From: Tateyamaria omphalii
Lineage (GTDB): Bacteria > Pseudomonadota > Alphaproteobacteria > Rhodobacterales > Rhodobacteraceae
DNA: 64,000 nt
Direction: 5' to 3'
Assembly (NCBI RefSeq): GCF_019802125.1
Contig: NZ_JAHVHT010000001.1
Span: forward strand, 186,001-250,000
A program made the position numbers and the translations under genes. Positions within the stretch are counted from its first letter, which is position 1; each line of letters opens with the position of its first letter. This document shows positions 52,363 through 60,464 of the stretch, piece after piece. Under the pieces are notes generated by a model, which was not told where the DNA came from, made no database searches, and saw nothing but the letters and a program-made list of their open reading frames with translations.

Positions 52363-54069
52363 ATGCCGTACCGTGCCCCTGTTGATGATTATACCTTTCT
52401 CTTTGACCATGTCGTCGGGCTGGATCAGGTGGTGGCGACCGAGCGGTTCGCGGATGCGTCCTCCGATGTCACCACGGCCATCCTGACCGAAGCAGGCAAG
52501 CTTTGCGAAGACGTGATTGCACCCCTGCAGCGCGCCGGTGATCTGCATCCTGCGCGTCTGGAAAACGGTGTCGTACGGACATCCCCCGGCTTTGCCGAAG
52601 GCTACCGCGCCATCGCCGAGGGCGGCTGGGTCGGTATCGCGGCGGATCCCGAATACGGTGGCATGGGCCTGCCCATGACCGTGACGACCGCGGTGAACGA
52701 GATGATGAGCGCCGCCTGCCTGTCGCTGCAACTCGCGCCCCTGATGACCCAGGGCCAGATCGAAGCGCTGGAACACCACGCCTCCGACGCCATCAAGGAC
52801 CTGTACCTGCCCAAGCTGATCTCGGGCGAATGGGCCGGCACCATGAACCTGACCGAACCGCAGGCCGGGTCTGACGTCGGCGCGCTGTCGTCCAAGGCCG
52901 AGGACAATGGCGACGGCACCTACGCCATCACGGGGCAAAAGATCTACATCTCCTGGGGCGACAACGACATCACGGACAACGTCTGCCACCTCGTGCTGGC
53001 CCGCTTGCCGGGCGCGCCCGCGGGGACGAAGGGCATCAGCCTGTTCCTGGTCCCCCGCAACATTCCGGATGAGAATGGCAACGCGGGTGTCGCCAACAGC
53101 CTCAAAGTGGTCAGCCTCGAACACAAGATGGGCCTGCACGGCTCGCCCACCTGCGTGATGCAATATGATGGCGCAAAGGGCTGGCTTGTCGGGCCCGAAG
53201 GCGGCGGCATGGTGGCGATGTTCACCATGATGAACAATGCCCGCCTTGGCGTCGGCGGCCAGGGCGTGGGCGCGGCCGAAGGGGCCTACCAGCACGCGCT
53301 GGGCTATGCGCTCGACCGCAAGCAGGGCAAGACCGAGGGCGATACCGGCACCATCATCGACCACGCCGACGTGCGCCGGATGCTGATGACCATGCGGGCC
53401 GAAACCTACGCGGCGCGGGGTATCGCACTCATGTGTGCGGTGGCGATCGACATGACGACGGCGACAGATGAAGACACGTGGAAGGCGCGCGCCGCGCTCC
53501 TTACCCCCATCGCCAAGGCCTTCGGCACCGACATCGGCAATGAAGTGGCCGGCATGGGCATCCAGGTCCATGGCGGCATGGGCTTTGTCGAGGAAACGGG
53601 TGCTGCGCAATACGCCCGCGACGTGCGCGTGACCACGATCTACGAAGGGACCAACGGCATCCAGGCCATGGACCTCGTCGCGCGCAAGATGATGGACGGA
53701 GGCGAAGCCGCCGCCCGCATCTTTGACGAGATCGAGGCCGCTGCCGAAGCGGCCCGCGAAACCTTCCCAAAGATGGCCGAAGCCGTCTGGCAGGCCAGCG
53801 AGTCCCTGCGCGAAACCACCGAATGGATGATCGCACAGAACCACCGCGTCCGTTTTGCCGGTGCCGTGCCCTACCTGCGGGCGTTCGCACGGGTGCTGGG
53901 CGGGCACATCCACCTCGCCTCGGCGCTCAACGATCAGGGCGGCGCGCATGAAAAGGTGGCGCGCTTCTACATCCAGCGGCTTCTGCCCGAACACGACAGC
54001 CTGCTTGCGCAGGCGCAGGCGGGCGACTACGACGTCTATGCCCTGACGCCAGAAGAGTTCGCCGCCTGA
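52363..54069 (+). CDS. Acyl-CoA dehydrogenase (long DmdC/FadE5-like form)
   Basis: A 568-residue flavoenzyme. It has the N-terminal domain (MPYRAPVDDYTFLFDHVVGL; ILTEAGKLCEDVIAPLQR), middle domain (TMNLTEPQAGSDVGALSSKA), the FAD-binding C-terminal domain (NNARLGVGGQGVGAAEGAYQ; GMGIQVHGGMGFVEETGAAQ; RVTTIYEGTNGIQAMDLVAR) and an extra C-terminal helical domain. This long form includes 3-methylmercaptopropionyl-CoA dehydrogenase (DmdC) of roseobacters, but ordinary fatty-acyl substrates are equally possible. The stop overlaps the hydrolase ATG by one base. Confidence 0.9.
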   Translation: MPYRAPVDDYTFLFDHVVGLDQVVATERFADASSDVTTAILTEAGKLCEDVIAPLQRAGDLHPARLENGVVRTSPGFAEGYRAIAEGGWVGIAADPEYGGMGLPMTVTTAVNEMMSAACLSLQLAPLMTQGQIEALEHHASDAIKDLYLPKLISGEWAGTMNLTEPQAGSDVGALSSKAEDNGDGTYAITGQKIYISWGDNDITDNVCHLVLARLPGAPAGTKGISLFLVPRNIPDENGNAGVANSLKVVSLEHKMGLHGSPTCVMQYDGAKGWLVGPEGGGMVAMFTMMNNARLGVGGQGVGAAEGAYQHALGYALDRKQGKTEGDTGTIIDHADVRRMLMTMRAETYAARGIALMCAVAIDMTTATDEDTWKARAALLTPIAKAFGTDIGNEVAGMGIQVHGGMGFVEETGAAQYARDVRVTTIYEGTNGIQAMDLVARKMMDGGEAAARIFDEIEAAAEAARETFPKMAEAVWQASESLRETTEWMIAQNHRVRFAGAVPYLRAFARVLGGHIHLASALNDQGGAHEKVARFYIQRLLPEHDSLLAQAQAGDYDVYALTPEEFAA

Positions 54070-55115
54070 TGAAAGACCTCCCGCCCACCGGACTGAGATA
54101 CCCGTGGGCGGAACCGCCAGAGCATGGGCAGGCCATCGAAGTGGCGCCCGGCATCCTTTGGATGCGGCTGCCGTTGCCGATGAAGCTGGACCACGTGAAC
54201 GTCTATGCGCTGGATGACGGCGATGGCTGGACGGTGATCGACACAGGCTTTGCGTCGAAGAAAACCAAGGGCATCTGGCAATCACTGATGGATGGCCCGC
54301 TGGGCGGCAAGTCCATCAACCGCGTCATCGTCACGCACCACCATCCCGACCACGTTGGCCTTGCAGGTTGGTTGCAATCCGACTTTGGGGCCGAACTCAT
54401 CACCACGCGCACCGCGTGGCTCTTCGCCCGGATGCTGACGCTGGATGTACAGGACACCCCGACCGAAGAATCGCTCAACTTCTACCGCAGCGCAGGCATG
54501 GACCCGGCGATGTTGGCCCAAAGGGCCAAAGAGCGGCCCTTCAACTTCGGCGACATCGTTGCCCCTATGCCGCTCGGCTACACGCGGATCAAGCAGGGCG
54601 ACACGATCCACATGGGCGGTCGCACCTGGGACATCCATATCGGCAACGGCCATGCCCCCGAACACGCGACGTTCTGGAGCCGGGACGACAATATCGTCCT
54701 GTCCGGTGACCAGATCCTGCCCTCGATCAGCCCCAACATTGGCGTTTACGCCACCGAACCCATGGCCGACCCCATCGGCGACTGGCTGGAAGCCTGCGAA
54801 CGGCTGCGGCTGCTGGCGCAGGACGACCACCTCGTGCTCGGCGGGCACAAGCTGCCCTTTACCGGCCTGCCCACGCGGATGCGGCAGTTGATCGACAATC
54901 ACCACGGCGCTCTCAAGCGCCTGATGGATTACATCGACACGCCCAAAGCAGCGTCCGAATGCTTTGCTCCCCTGTTCAAGCGGACCATCGGCGAAGGTGA
55001 ATATGGCCTTGCCCTGGTTGAAGCCGTTGCCCATCTGTCGCACCTTTACCAGGAAGGGCGGGCCACCCGCCAGAAACGGGAGGACGGGGCCTGGGTCTAC
55101 CAAGCCGCCGAATAG
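54069..55115 (+). CDS. Metallo-beta-lactamase fold hydrolase
   Basis: A 348-residue hydrolase with the di-zinc motif THHHPDHVGLAGW (about residue 95), NGHAPEHATFW with the further His, and LSGDQILPSISPNIGVY with the bridging Asp. The C-terminal part includes a helical region with VLGGHKLPFTGLPTRMRQL. It is translationally coupled to the acyl-CoA dehydrogenase (TGATG), suggesting hydrolysis of a thioester or related intermediate in the same pathway, which is inference. Confidence 0.9.
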   Translation: MKDLPPTGLRYPWAEPPEHGQAIEVAPGILWMRLPLPMKLDHVNVYALDDGDGWTVIDTGFASKKTKGIWQSLMDGPLGGKSINRVIVTHHHPDHVGLAGWLQSDFGAELITTRTAWLFARMLTLDVQDTPTEESLNFYRSAGMDPAMLAQRAKERPFNFGDIVAPMPLGYTRIKQGDTIHMGGRTWDIHIGNGHAPEHATFWSRDDNIVLSGDQILPSISPNIGVYATEPMADPIGDWLEACERLRLLAQDDHLVLGGHKLPFTGLPTRMRQLIDNHHGALKRLMDYIDTPKAASECFAPLFKRTIGEGEYGLALVEAVAHLSHLYQEGRATRQKREDGAWVYQAAE

Positions 55116-55140
55116 AGCCCCCGCAGACAGGGACAACGTC

Positions 55141-55611
55141 ATGAGCGACGACATCACCAGCCAGATCAGCACCGCAGCCGAGGCGGTCGAGGCGGCCGCC
55201 TTGCCACGTGCGCATGAGGTGCATTGTGAACCCGGCGCGCGCAATGCCGCGGACCAACCGGTGCCCAAGGGTGTGACCAAGACACCGACGGAGCAGAAAA
55301 GCCCGGCCCAATGGGCATATGAGCGGATCGTTCTCTATCTCAAGAACTTCGAGGAAAGCCTCGACAACGAACACGAGGTAGCGATGGGCTTTACCGGCGG
55401 CGATGCGGGCGTGCTGCGAATCGAAGGGATGGGGTACTTCCCGCCCGACATCGTGACCTTCTATGGAACCGATCCGGCAGGGGCCAAAACCCAAGCGATC
55501 CAGCACGTGAGCCAGCTGAACGTGATGCTGCGCGCGCTGCCCAAGGCCGTGGAACAGGCAGAACCGCGCCGCATCGGCTTTCGACTGGTGCAGGATCTGG
55601 AAGACGAATAG
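55141..55611 (+). CDS. DUF6173-family protein
   Basis: A 156-residue protein with a disordered N-terminal 45 residues and a conserved core: QKSPAQWAYERIVLYLKNFE, EVAMGFTGGDAGVLRIEGMG, DIVTFYGTDPAGAKTQAIQH and RIGFRLVQDLEDE. This matches the DUF6173 family as I recall it. AGGGACA upstream fits the ATG. It follows the hydrolase after 25 bases and may belong to the same unit. Function unknown. Confidence 0.75.
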   Translation: MSDDITSQISTAAEAVEAAALPRAHEVHCEPGARNAADQPVPKGVTKTPTEQKSPAQWAYERIVLYLKNFEESLDNEHEVAMGFTGGDAGVLRIEGMGYFPPDIVTFYGTDPAGAKTQAIQHVSQLNVMLRALPKAVEQAEPRRIGFRLVQDLEDE

Positions 55612-55692
55612 GGCGTGCTGCAAAGACGCAGTGACAGGGTGCGCGTGATGCGCTAAAGCGCGGCCCAAGCTGATACGGAAGGGAACCGGACT

Positions 55693-55827
55693 ATGGCAGA
55701 ACACAAAAGCGGTGAGATGGACATCGAAGTTCAGGAAAAGACTTTTGATGGTTTCATGTCTTGGGTGACGTGGTCGGTGATCGTCATCCTTGTCCTGCTG
55801 ATCGGGATGGCGATCTTTATTTCCTGA
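55693..55827 (+). CDS. aa3-type cytochrome c oxidase subunit IV
   Basis: A 44-residue peptide: a polar N-terminus (MAEHKSGEMDIEVQEKTFDG) and one helix (VTWSVIVILVLLIGMAIFIS). This is the usual form of the bacterial aa3 oxidase subunit IV (COX_aa3 IV), which binds the core oxidase and is coded apart from ctaC/D/E in Rhodobacterales. GGAAGGGAA about eight bases upstream fits the ATG. No other oxidase gene is in the window. Confidence 0.9.
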   Translation: MAEHKSGEMDIEVQEKTFDGFMSWVTWSVIVILVLLIGMAIFIS

Positions 55828-55883
55828 TCCACGCGCGTTTTTCAAGATACGTGATTTAAGGCAGTTATTGGGGAGTTTCGGGA

Positions 55884-56489
55884 ATGCGTTGGTTTGCAGC
55901 CCTTGCGGTATGCGCCGTGCTTGCAGCATGTGCCGCGCCGCCGGAAGCTCCCTATGCGTCTGATGCGCGTGTTGCATCTGTCGCCTATCGCGAACCGGGT
56001 CCCGCAACCCTGACGGTTCTGACAATGGTGTCAAACCGGGACGGGTCGGGCGGGCACTCCGCACTGATGATCAACGGCAGCCAGCGTGTGATCTTCGATC
56101 CGGCCGGCTCTTTCGTGAACGACCGCGTGCCGGAACAGGACGACGTGCTTTATGGCGTCTCGCCTGCCGTGCTGAAAGGCTACAAAAGCGCCCATGCCCG
56201 CAGCACGTACCATGTGGTCAGCCAGACGGTCGAAGTGACCCCCGAACAGGCCGAGATGGCTCTGCGTCTGGCGCAAAGCAACGGCGCAGTGCCCCGCGCC
56301 TTCTGCACCAATGCCAACACCAACCTGCTGCGCCAGGTGCCCGGGTTCGAAAGCATCAAGACAACGTTCTTCCCCACCAACCTGATGGAGCAGATGGCCT
56401 CCTATCCCGGCGTTGTGGAAGAGAAGTATTTCGAAGATGACGAGGGCACCATCGTTGACGGCATCGAAAAGCTGGTCATTGCCGACTGA
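55884..56489 (+). CDS. Lipoprotein with possible permuted papain-like fold
   Basis: A 201-residue lipoprotein (lipobox LAAC, Cys16). The mature protein has an early His in a GGHSALMINGSQRVIFDP context and a later Cys in PRAFCTNANTNLLRQVPGF. The His-first, Cys-later order resembles circularly permuted NlpC/P60-like (YiiX/LRAT) proteins; that fold call is inference. It is conserved-looking and not linked to neighbouring genes. A large hairpin follows the stop and separates it from azlD on the other strand. Confidence 0.75.
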   Translation: MRWFAALAVCAVLAACAAPPEAPYASDARVASVAYREPGPATLTVLTMVSNRDGSGGHSALMINGSQRVIFDPAGSFVNDRVPEQDDVLYGVSPAVLKGYKSAHARSTYHVVSQTVEVTPEQAEMALRLAQSNGAVPRAFCTNANTNLLRQVPGFESIKTTFFPTNLMEQMASYPGVVEEKYFEDDEGTIVDGIEKLVIAD

Positions 56490-56491
56490 CG

Positions 56492-56527
56492 GGGGCGGAA
56501 GCGCGTTGACTGCGTCAACGACGCCCC
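56492..56527. terminator. Bidirectional stem-loop between convergent genes
   Basis: An inner dyad CGTTGAC-TGC-GTCAACG is enclosed by GGGGCG and CGCCCC arms, giving a long stem between the convergent lipoprotein and azlD genes. No T-run, but placement and strength suit termination on both strands. Confidence 0.5.
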
Positions 56528-56540
56528 ACCCGCCGTCCCG

Positions 56541-56861
56541 TCAGATCGCGTAGATCAGAATAATGAGCGTGACCGCGCCCGCGCCGATGGCCGCAAACAC
56601 ATTCCGCGTCCATATTCCCACGCCCAGCGTTGCCAGTGCTGCCACCACCCGAGCGATGTCTACGCTGCCGTTTTCGCCTGAATAGACGACCAGCGGTGCT
56701 GCAAGCGCGGGCAGGATCGCCACCGCCGTGTAGCGCAGATGTCTGAGCAGCCAATCGGGCAGGGGGCGGTCGCCCACAAAGCCTAGGAAGGTGAAGCGCA
56801 GAAGGAAGCTGCCCACGCCTAGGCCGATGATCACGGTCCACAAGGTCATGCCGTCGGTCAT
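56541..56861 (-). CDS. azlD: AzlD-family membrane protein
   Basis: A 106-residue protein with three to four helices, starting MTDGMTLWTVIIGLGVGSFL. RFTFLGFVGDRPLPDWLLRH and AVAILPALAAPLVVY are typical of AzlD, the small subunit of AzlCD exporters of branched-chain amino acids. It overlaps azlC by four bases. Confidence 0.88.
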   Translation of the reverse strand: MTDGMTLWTVIIGLGVGSFLLRFTFLGFVGDRPLPDWLLRHLRYTAVAILPALAAPLVVYSGENGSVDIARVVAALATLGVGIWTRNVFAAIGAGAVTLIILIYAI

Positions 56862-57568
56862 GGGGCGCGCCCCTTCAGCATCAGTTCGGCCTGTGCGCCC
56901 GCCATCATCCCTGCCGCGCCCGCGATGATCAGGCCCAGCGAGTAGGGAACGGAAACCGCGAGCAGGCCAACGATGACGGCAACAACGGCTGCAATCAGGT
57001 GCGGCAGCGTCCGCACCATCGGCGCCACCATAGACAGGAATGCGATGGGCAGCGCGAAGTCGAGTGGAATGTCCTGCGGCAGCTGTGTGCCGAGCGCGGC
57101 GCCCAGATAGCTCAATCCGAACCAGAATATCAGGACCGGCAGGCAGGTGCCAAAGTAGTAAGCCATGCGTTGCGGGACGGTCAGCTCCGGCTCGGCATCG
57201 AATTTGGCGTGGCTCAGGGCATAGCTTTGGTCGACCAGCAGATAGGCTGCAAATACTCGCTGCCAAAGTGGCGCGCGGCCCAGATAAGGGGTCAGTGCCG
57301 CCGAATACATCGCCACCCGCAGGTTCACCGCCAGCGCAGACAGGATCACGACGACCGTCGGCGCTTCGTTCTGCATGACCTGCAACGCCGTGAATTGCGC
57401 CGCCCCCGCAATCACTACCAGCGAAAAGGTCATCACCTCGAACACGTTCAGCCCGGCCTCCGTCGCCAGCACACCAAAGAGCAGGGCAAAAGGGCCAGCC
57501 ACGAAGACAAACGGTGCGCCGTCGCGCACACCCGCCCAAAAAGCGGATTTGGTGGTGGTGATGGGCAT
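56858..57568 (-). CDS. azlC: AzlC-family branched-chain amino acid exporter subunit
   Basis: A 236-residue membrane protein with about seven helices. Conserved stretches include GAPFVFVAGPFALLFGVLAT, SLVVIAGAAQFTALQVM, NLRVAMYSAALTPYLGRAP and DQSYALSHAKFD. With AzlD it forms a two-subunit exporter. Divergent from fdhD across 55 bases. Confidence 0.92.
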   Translation of the reverse strand: MPITTTKSAFWAGVRDGAPFVFVAGPFALLFGVLATEAGLNVFEVMTFSLVVIAGAAQFTALQVMQNEAPTVVVILSALAVNLRVAMYSAALTPYLGRAPLWQRVFAAYLLVDQSYALSHAKFDAEPELTVPQRMAYYFGTCLPVLIFWFGLSYLGAALGTQLPQDIPLDFALPIAFLSMVAPMVRTLPHLIAAVVAVIVGLLAVSVPYSLGLIIAGAAGMMAGAQAELMLKGRAP

Positions 57569-57623
57569 GAGGGGGCCTTAATGTAACCCGGCAAGATGTA
57601 TGCGCTGCCCGGGGAGGATGCAA

Positions 57624-58505
57624 TTGGCACGTGACAGCGACACGACAGGATACCTCATCGCGCCCGACCCCCGCGCGCCGCGTCTCACCCGTGCCGTCAC
57701 CGGCCACGACCACACCGGGTCTGAGACGCAAATCAGCGTGGTCGAGGAGCGGCCCCTTACCATCTACCTGAATTCACAGGAAATTGTCACGGCCATGACC
57801 ATCGGGGACTACCCTGATTACCTGGCCCTCGGTTTCCTCCGTAACCAGCGGATGCTCACGGATGCCGACACCGTCACCCGCGTGGACTATGACGAGGAAC
57901 TCGAAACCGTCGTCGTCCGCACCGAAACCCCCACCGACCACGAAGACAAGCTGAAGAAAAAGACGCGCACCAGCGGTTGCGCTGTCGGCACTGTCTTTGG
58001 CGACATGATGGAGGGGCTCGAGGACACCACGCTGCCGCAAGCCGAGGTCCGCACCTCCTGGCTCTACGCCCTCTCGGCCACGATCAACCGCACCCCGTCG
58101 CTCTACCTCGAAGCGGGCGCAATCCACGGCACGGTGCTCTGCCAACAGGACCAGCCGCTCGTCTACATGGAGGATGTCGGCCGCCACAACGCTGTCGACA
58201 AAGTGGCCGGATGGATGCTCCAGAACGGCGCCGACCCGGCGGACAAGATCCTCTACACCACCGGCCGCCTCACGTCCGAAATGGTCATAAAAACAGCACT
58301 CATGGGCATCCCCGTCCTCGCCTCTCGCTCAGGCTTTACCGCCTGGGGCGTGGAAATCGCGCGCGAAGTGGGCCTCACGCTCATCGGGCGTATGCGCGGC
58401 CAGCGCTTTGTCTGCCTCAGCGGGGAAGAGCGGCTGATCCGCGACACCGATCCTGCCAGCGTGCGCGACGAACCCAAGGGCGCCGGGCGCAAGGGCGCAG
58501 CATGA
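57624..58505 (+). CDS. fdhD: Formate dehydrogenase accessory sulfurtransferase FdhD
   Basis: A 293-residue protein that transfers sulfur to the molybdenum cofactor of formate dehydrogenases. Core blocks are EERPLTIYLNSQEIVTAMTI, VYMEDVGRHNAVDKVAGWML, YTTGRLTSEMVIKTALMGIP and RSGFTAWGVEIAREVGLTLI. The flexible catalytic loop holds a single Cys (RTSGCAVGT, about residue 119), whereas E. coli FdhD has C-x2-C there. GGGGAGG six bases before a TTG at 57624 favours that start; in-frame ATGs at 57600 and 57618 are alternatives. Its stop overlaps mobA. Confidence 0.92.
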   Translation: MARDSDTTGYLIAPDPRAPRLTRAVTGHDHTGSETQISVVEERPLTIYLNSQEIVTAMTIGDYPDYLALGFLRNQRMLTDADTVTRVDYDEELETVVVRTETPTDHEDKLKKKTRTSGCAVGTVFGDMMEGLEDTTLPQAEVRTSWLYALSATINRTPSLYLEAGAIHGTVLCQQDQPLVYMEDVGRHNAVDKVAGWMLQNGADPADKILYTTGRLTSEMVIKTALMGIPVLASRSGFTAWGVEIAREVGLTLIGRMRGQRFVCLSGEERLIRDTDPASVRDEPKGAGRKGAA

Positions 58506-59104
58506 AACCACCTCTCGGCGTGATCCTCGCGGGCGGGCTTGCCACGCGCATGGGCGGTGGCGACAAGGGGCTGCTGCGGGCAGGCGACACGCGCCTGATC
58601 GACCACGTGATCGACCGACTGTCGCCGCAGGTCGACGGCCTCGCGCTTAATGCCAACGGCGACCCGACCCGCTTTGCCGACCTGAACCTGCCCGTAATCC
58701 CCGACAGTATCGAGGGCTTTGCCGGTCCGCTTGCGGGCGTGCTGGCGGGTCTCGACTGGGCGGCGGAACAAGGCGCTGACACCATCGTCACTGCTGCCGC
58801 CGACACGCCCTTCTTCCCCTGCGACCTCGTCCCACGCCTGCAGCTTGCGACCGAAGGGATGGACCATCCGCTGGCCCTTGCGGCCACGCCCGATCAGAAA
58901 CGGGGACAGGCCCGGCACCCGACCTTCGGACTTTGGCCCGTGGCCCTGCGCGACGACCTGCGCGCGGCTTTGCAAGGCGGTCTGCGCAAGGTTGTCCTGT
59001 GGACCGACAAACATGATGGCCGCACCGCGCTCTTCCCGGACGAAGACGCTTTTTTCAACGTGAATACACCCGCCGATCTGGAGCGGGCCAAGGACATGAC
59101 ATGA
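58502..59104 (+). CDS. mobA: Molybdenum cofactor guanylyltransferase MobA
   Basis: A 200-residue enzyme coupling GTP to Mo-molybdopterin to make the bis-MGD cofactor used by formate dehydrogenase and similar enzymes. The N-terminal nucleotide motif is VILAGGLATRMGGGDKGLL, followed by NGDPTRFADL, DSIEGFAGPLAGVLAGLDW, TAAADTPFFPCDLV and the final FFNVNTPADLE. Four-base overlaps link it to fdhD and mobB. Confidence 0.95.
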   Translation: MKPPLGVILAGGLATRMGGGDKGLLRAGDTRLIDHVIDRLSPQVDGLALNANGDPTRFADLNLPVIPDSIEGFAGPLAGVLAGLDWAAEQGADTIVTAAADTPFFPCDLVPRLQLATEGMDHPLALAATPDQKRGQARHPTFGLWPVALRDDLRAALQGGLRKVVLWTDKHDGRTALFPDEDAFFNVNTPADLERAKDMT

Positions 59105-59592
59105 AGATTTACGGCGTCGTCGGTTGGAAAAACGCGGGCAAGACCGGCCTCATGGAACGGCTTGTCACCGAAATCACCGGGCGCGGCATCACCGTGTCGA
59201 CCGTCAAACACGCCCACCACACGTTCGACGTGGACCACCCGGGCAAGGACAGCCACCGCCACCGCGTCGCTGGCGCCTCCGAGGTGCTGCTTGCCTCGCG
59301 CAACCGCGTGGCGCTGATGCAGGAACTGCGTGATCAGGACGAACCGACGCTCGATCATCTGCTGACCCGGCTCAGCCCCGTCGATCTGGTGCTGGTCGAG
59401 GGGTACAAGCGCGACGCACATCCGAAGGTCGAGGCGCACAGGGCAGAGACTGGCAATCCGCTCATCGCTCCGGACGACCCGACGATCCGTGCCATCGCCA
59501 GCGATACGGAATTGACTATGGATCGCCCGGTTTTCGACCTGAACGACACGAAGTCCATCGCAGATTTTATACTGTCAGAGGTTGGGCTTTGA
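59101..59592 (+). CDS. mobB: Molybdopterin-guanine dinucleotide biosynthesis protein MobB
   Basis: A 163-residue P-loop GTP-binding protein (VGWKNAGKTGLMERL) that assists MobA. VKHAHHTFDVDHPGKDSHRH and LVEGYKRDAHPKVEA are family signatures. ATGA overlap with mobA upstream, and its stop overlaps the TTG start of the next gene. Confidence 0.94.
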   Translation: MKIYGVVGWKNAGKTGLMERLVTEITGRGITVSTVKHAHHTFDVDHPGKDSHRHRVAGASEVLLASRNRVALMQELRDQDEPTLDHLLTRLSPVDLVLVEGYKRDAHPKVEAHRAETGNPLIAPDDPTIRAIASDTELTMDRPVFDLNDTKSIADFILSEVGL

Positions 59593-60464
59593 CCGGGTTT
59601 GACACGATATTGGTGGCCGACTGGTCCGCAGGCAAACGTCGCCCCGCACGGCCCAGCAAGGATGCAATCTGGCTCGGGATCGCGCGGGGTGGCGTGGCAG
59701 ACGCACCTATCTATTGCCGCTCCCGGCAGGATGCCGAAGCGCAGATCAGCCAGATCATCGACGCCGAAGTTGCCACAGGGCGCAGGCTGCTGCTGAGCTT
59801 CGACTTCCCCTTTGGCTATCCACGTGGGCTGGCCCGCCACATCACCGGCGATGACGATCCCTTCGCCCTTTGGGATTGGATCAGCGCCCGCATCACTGAC
59901 GCGCCGGACGGCACCAACAACCGTTACGCCGTGGCCGAAGAGATGAACGCGCAATTCGAAGGCCCGGGCCCGTTCTGGGGCAAGCCCAAACAGACCGACT
60001 GGCCGGGCGTGCCCTACCGCAAAGCCGGGATCAGCTACGACACGATCCCCGAACGGCGCACCTGCGATCTGGCGGCCAAGGCCGCATCAAGCTGTTTCCA
60101 ACTCGCCTTCCCGCCCACTGTTGGGGGCCAGATCCTGATGGGACTGCCCACGCTGAACCGCCTCCGCGCACGCCCCGAAGTCGCCGTCTGGCCCTTTGAG
60201 GATTGGACCGACGCGCCCGTGGTGTTGGCCGAGATCTGGCCCGGTCTTATCGAACCAGCGGTCAAGGCCACGCAATCGGACGACATCCGCGATGCAGTGC
60301 AGGTCCGCCTGCTCGCCACCGCCCTGTCACGCCTGCCCGCCGCCACGCTCCATGCATGGATGACCGACCTGCCCGACGCCGCGCGCGAAGAAGCTTGGAT
60401 CCTTGGCGCAGGCCATACCGCTGAACTCGTTTCCCATGCCGAGGACACCGATGCCGCCGCTTAA
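59589..60464 (+). CDS. DUF429-like (RNase H-fold) protein in the Mo-cofactor operon
   Basis: A 291-residue protein starting with TTG inside the mobB stop. DTILVADWSAGKRRP and LLLSFDFPFGYPRGLARHIT carry Asp residues in places that resemble DUF429-type RNase H-like proteins, and QADxx-like polar motifs continue in FWGKPKQTDWPG. Its end overlaps moeA by 14 bases, so it is firmly in the Moco operon. Homologues are often labelled only by that context. Whether it is a nuclease, a nucleotide-handling enzyme or a Moco factor is unknown. Confidence 0.75.
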   Translation: MTGFDTILVADWSAGKRRPARPSKDAIWLGIARGGVADAPIYCRSRQDAEAQISQIIDAEVATGRRLLLSFDFPFGYPRGLARHITGDDDPFALWDWISARITDAPDGTNNRYAVAEEMNAQFEGPGPFWGKPKQTDWPGVPYRKAGISYDTIPERRTCDLAAKAASSCFQLAFPPTVGGQILMGLPTLNRLRARPEVAVWPFEDWTDAPVVLAEIWPGLIEPAVKATQSDDIRDAVQVRLLATALSRLPAATLHAWMTDLPDAAREEAWILGAGHTAELVSHAEDTDAAA

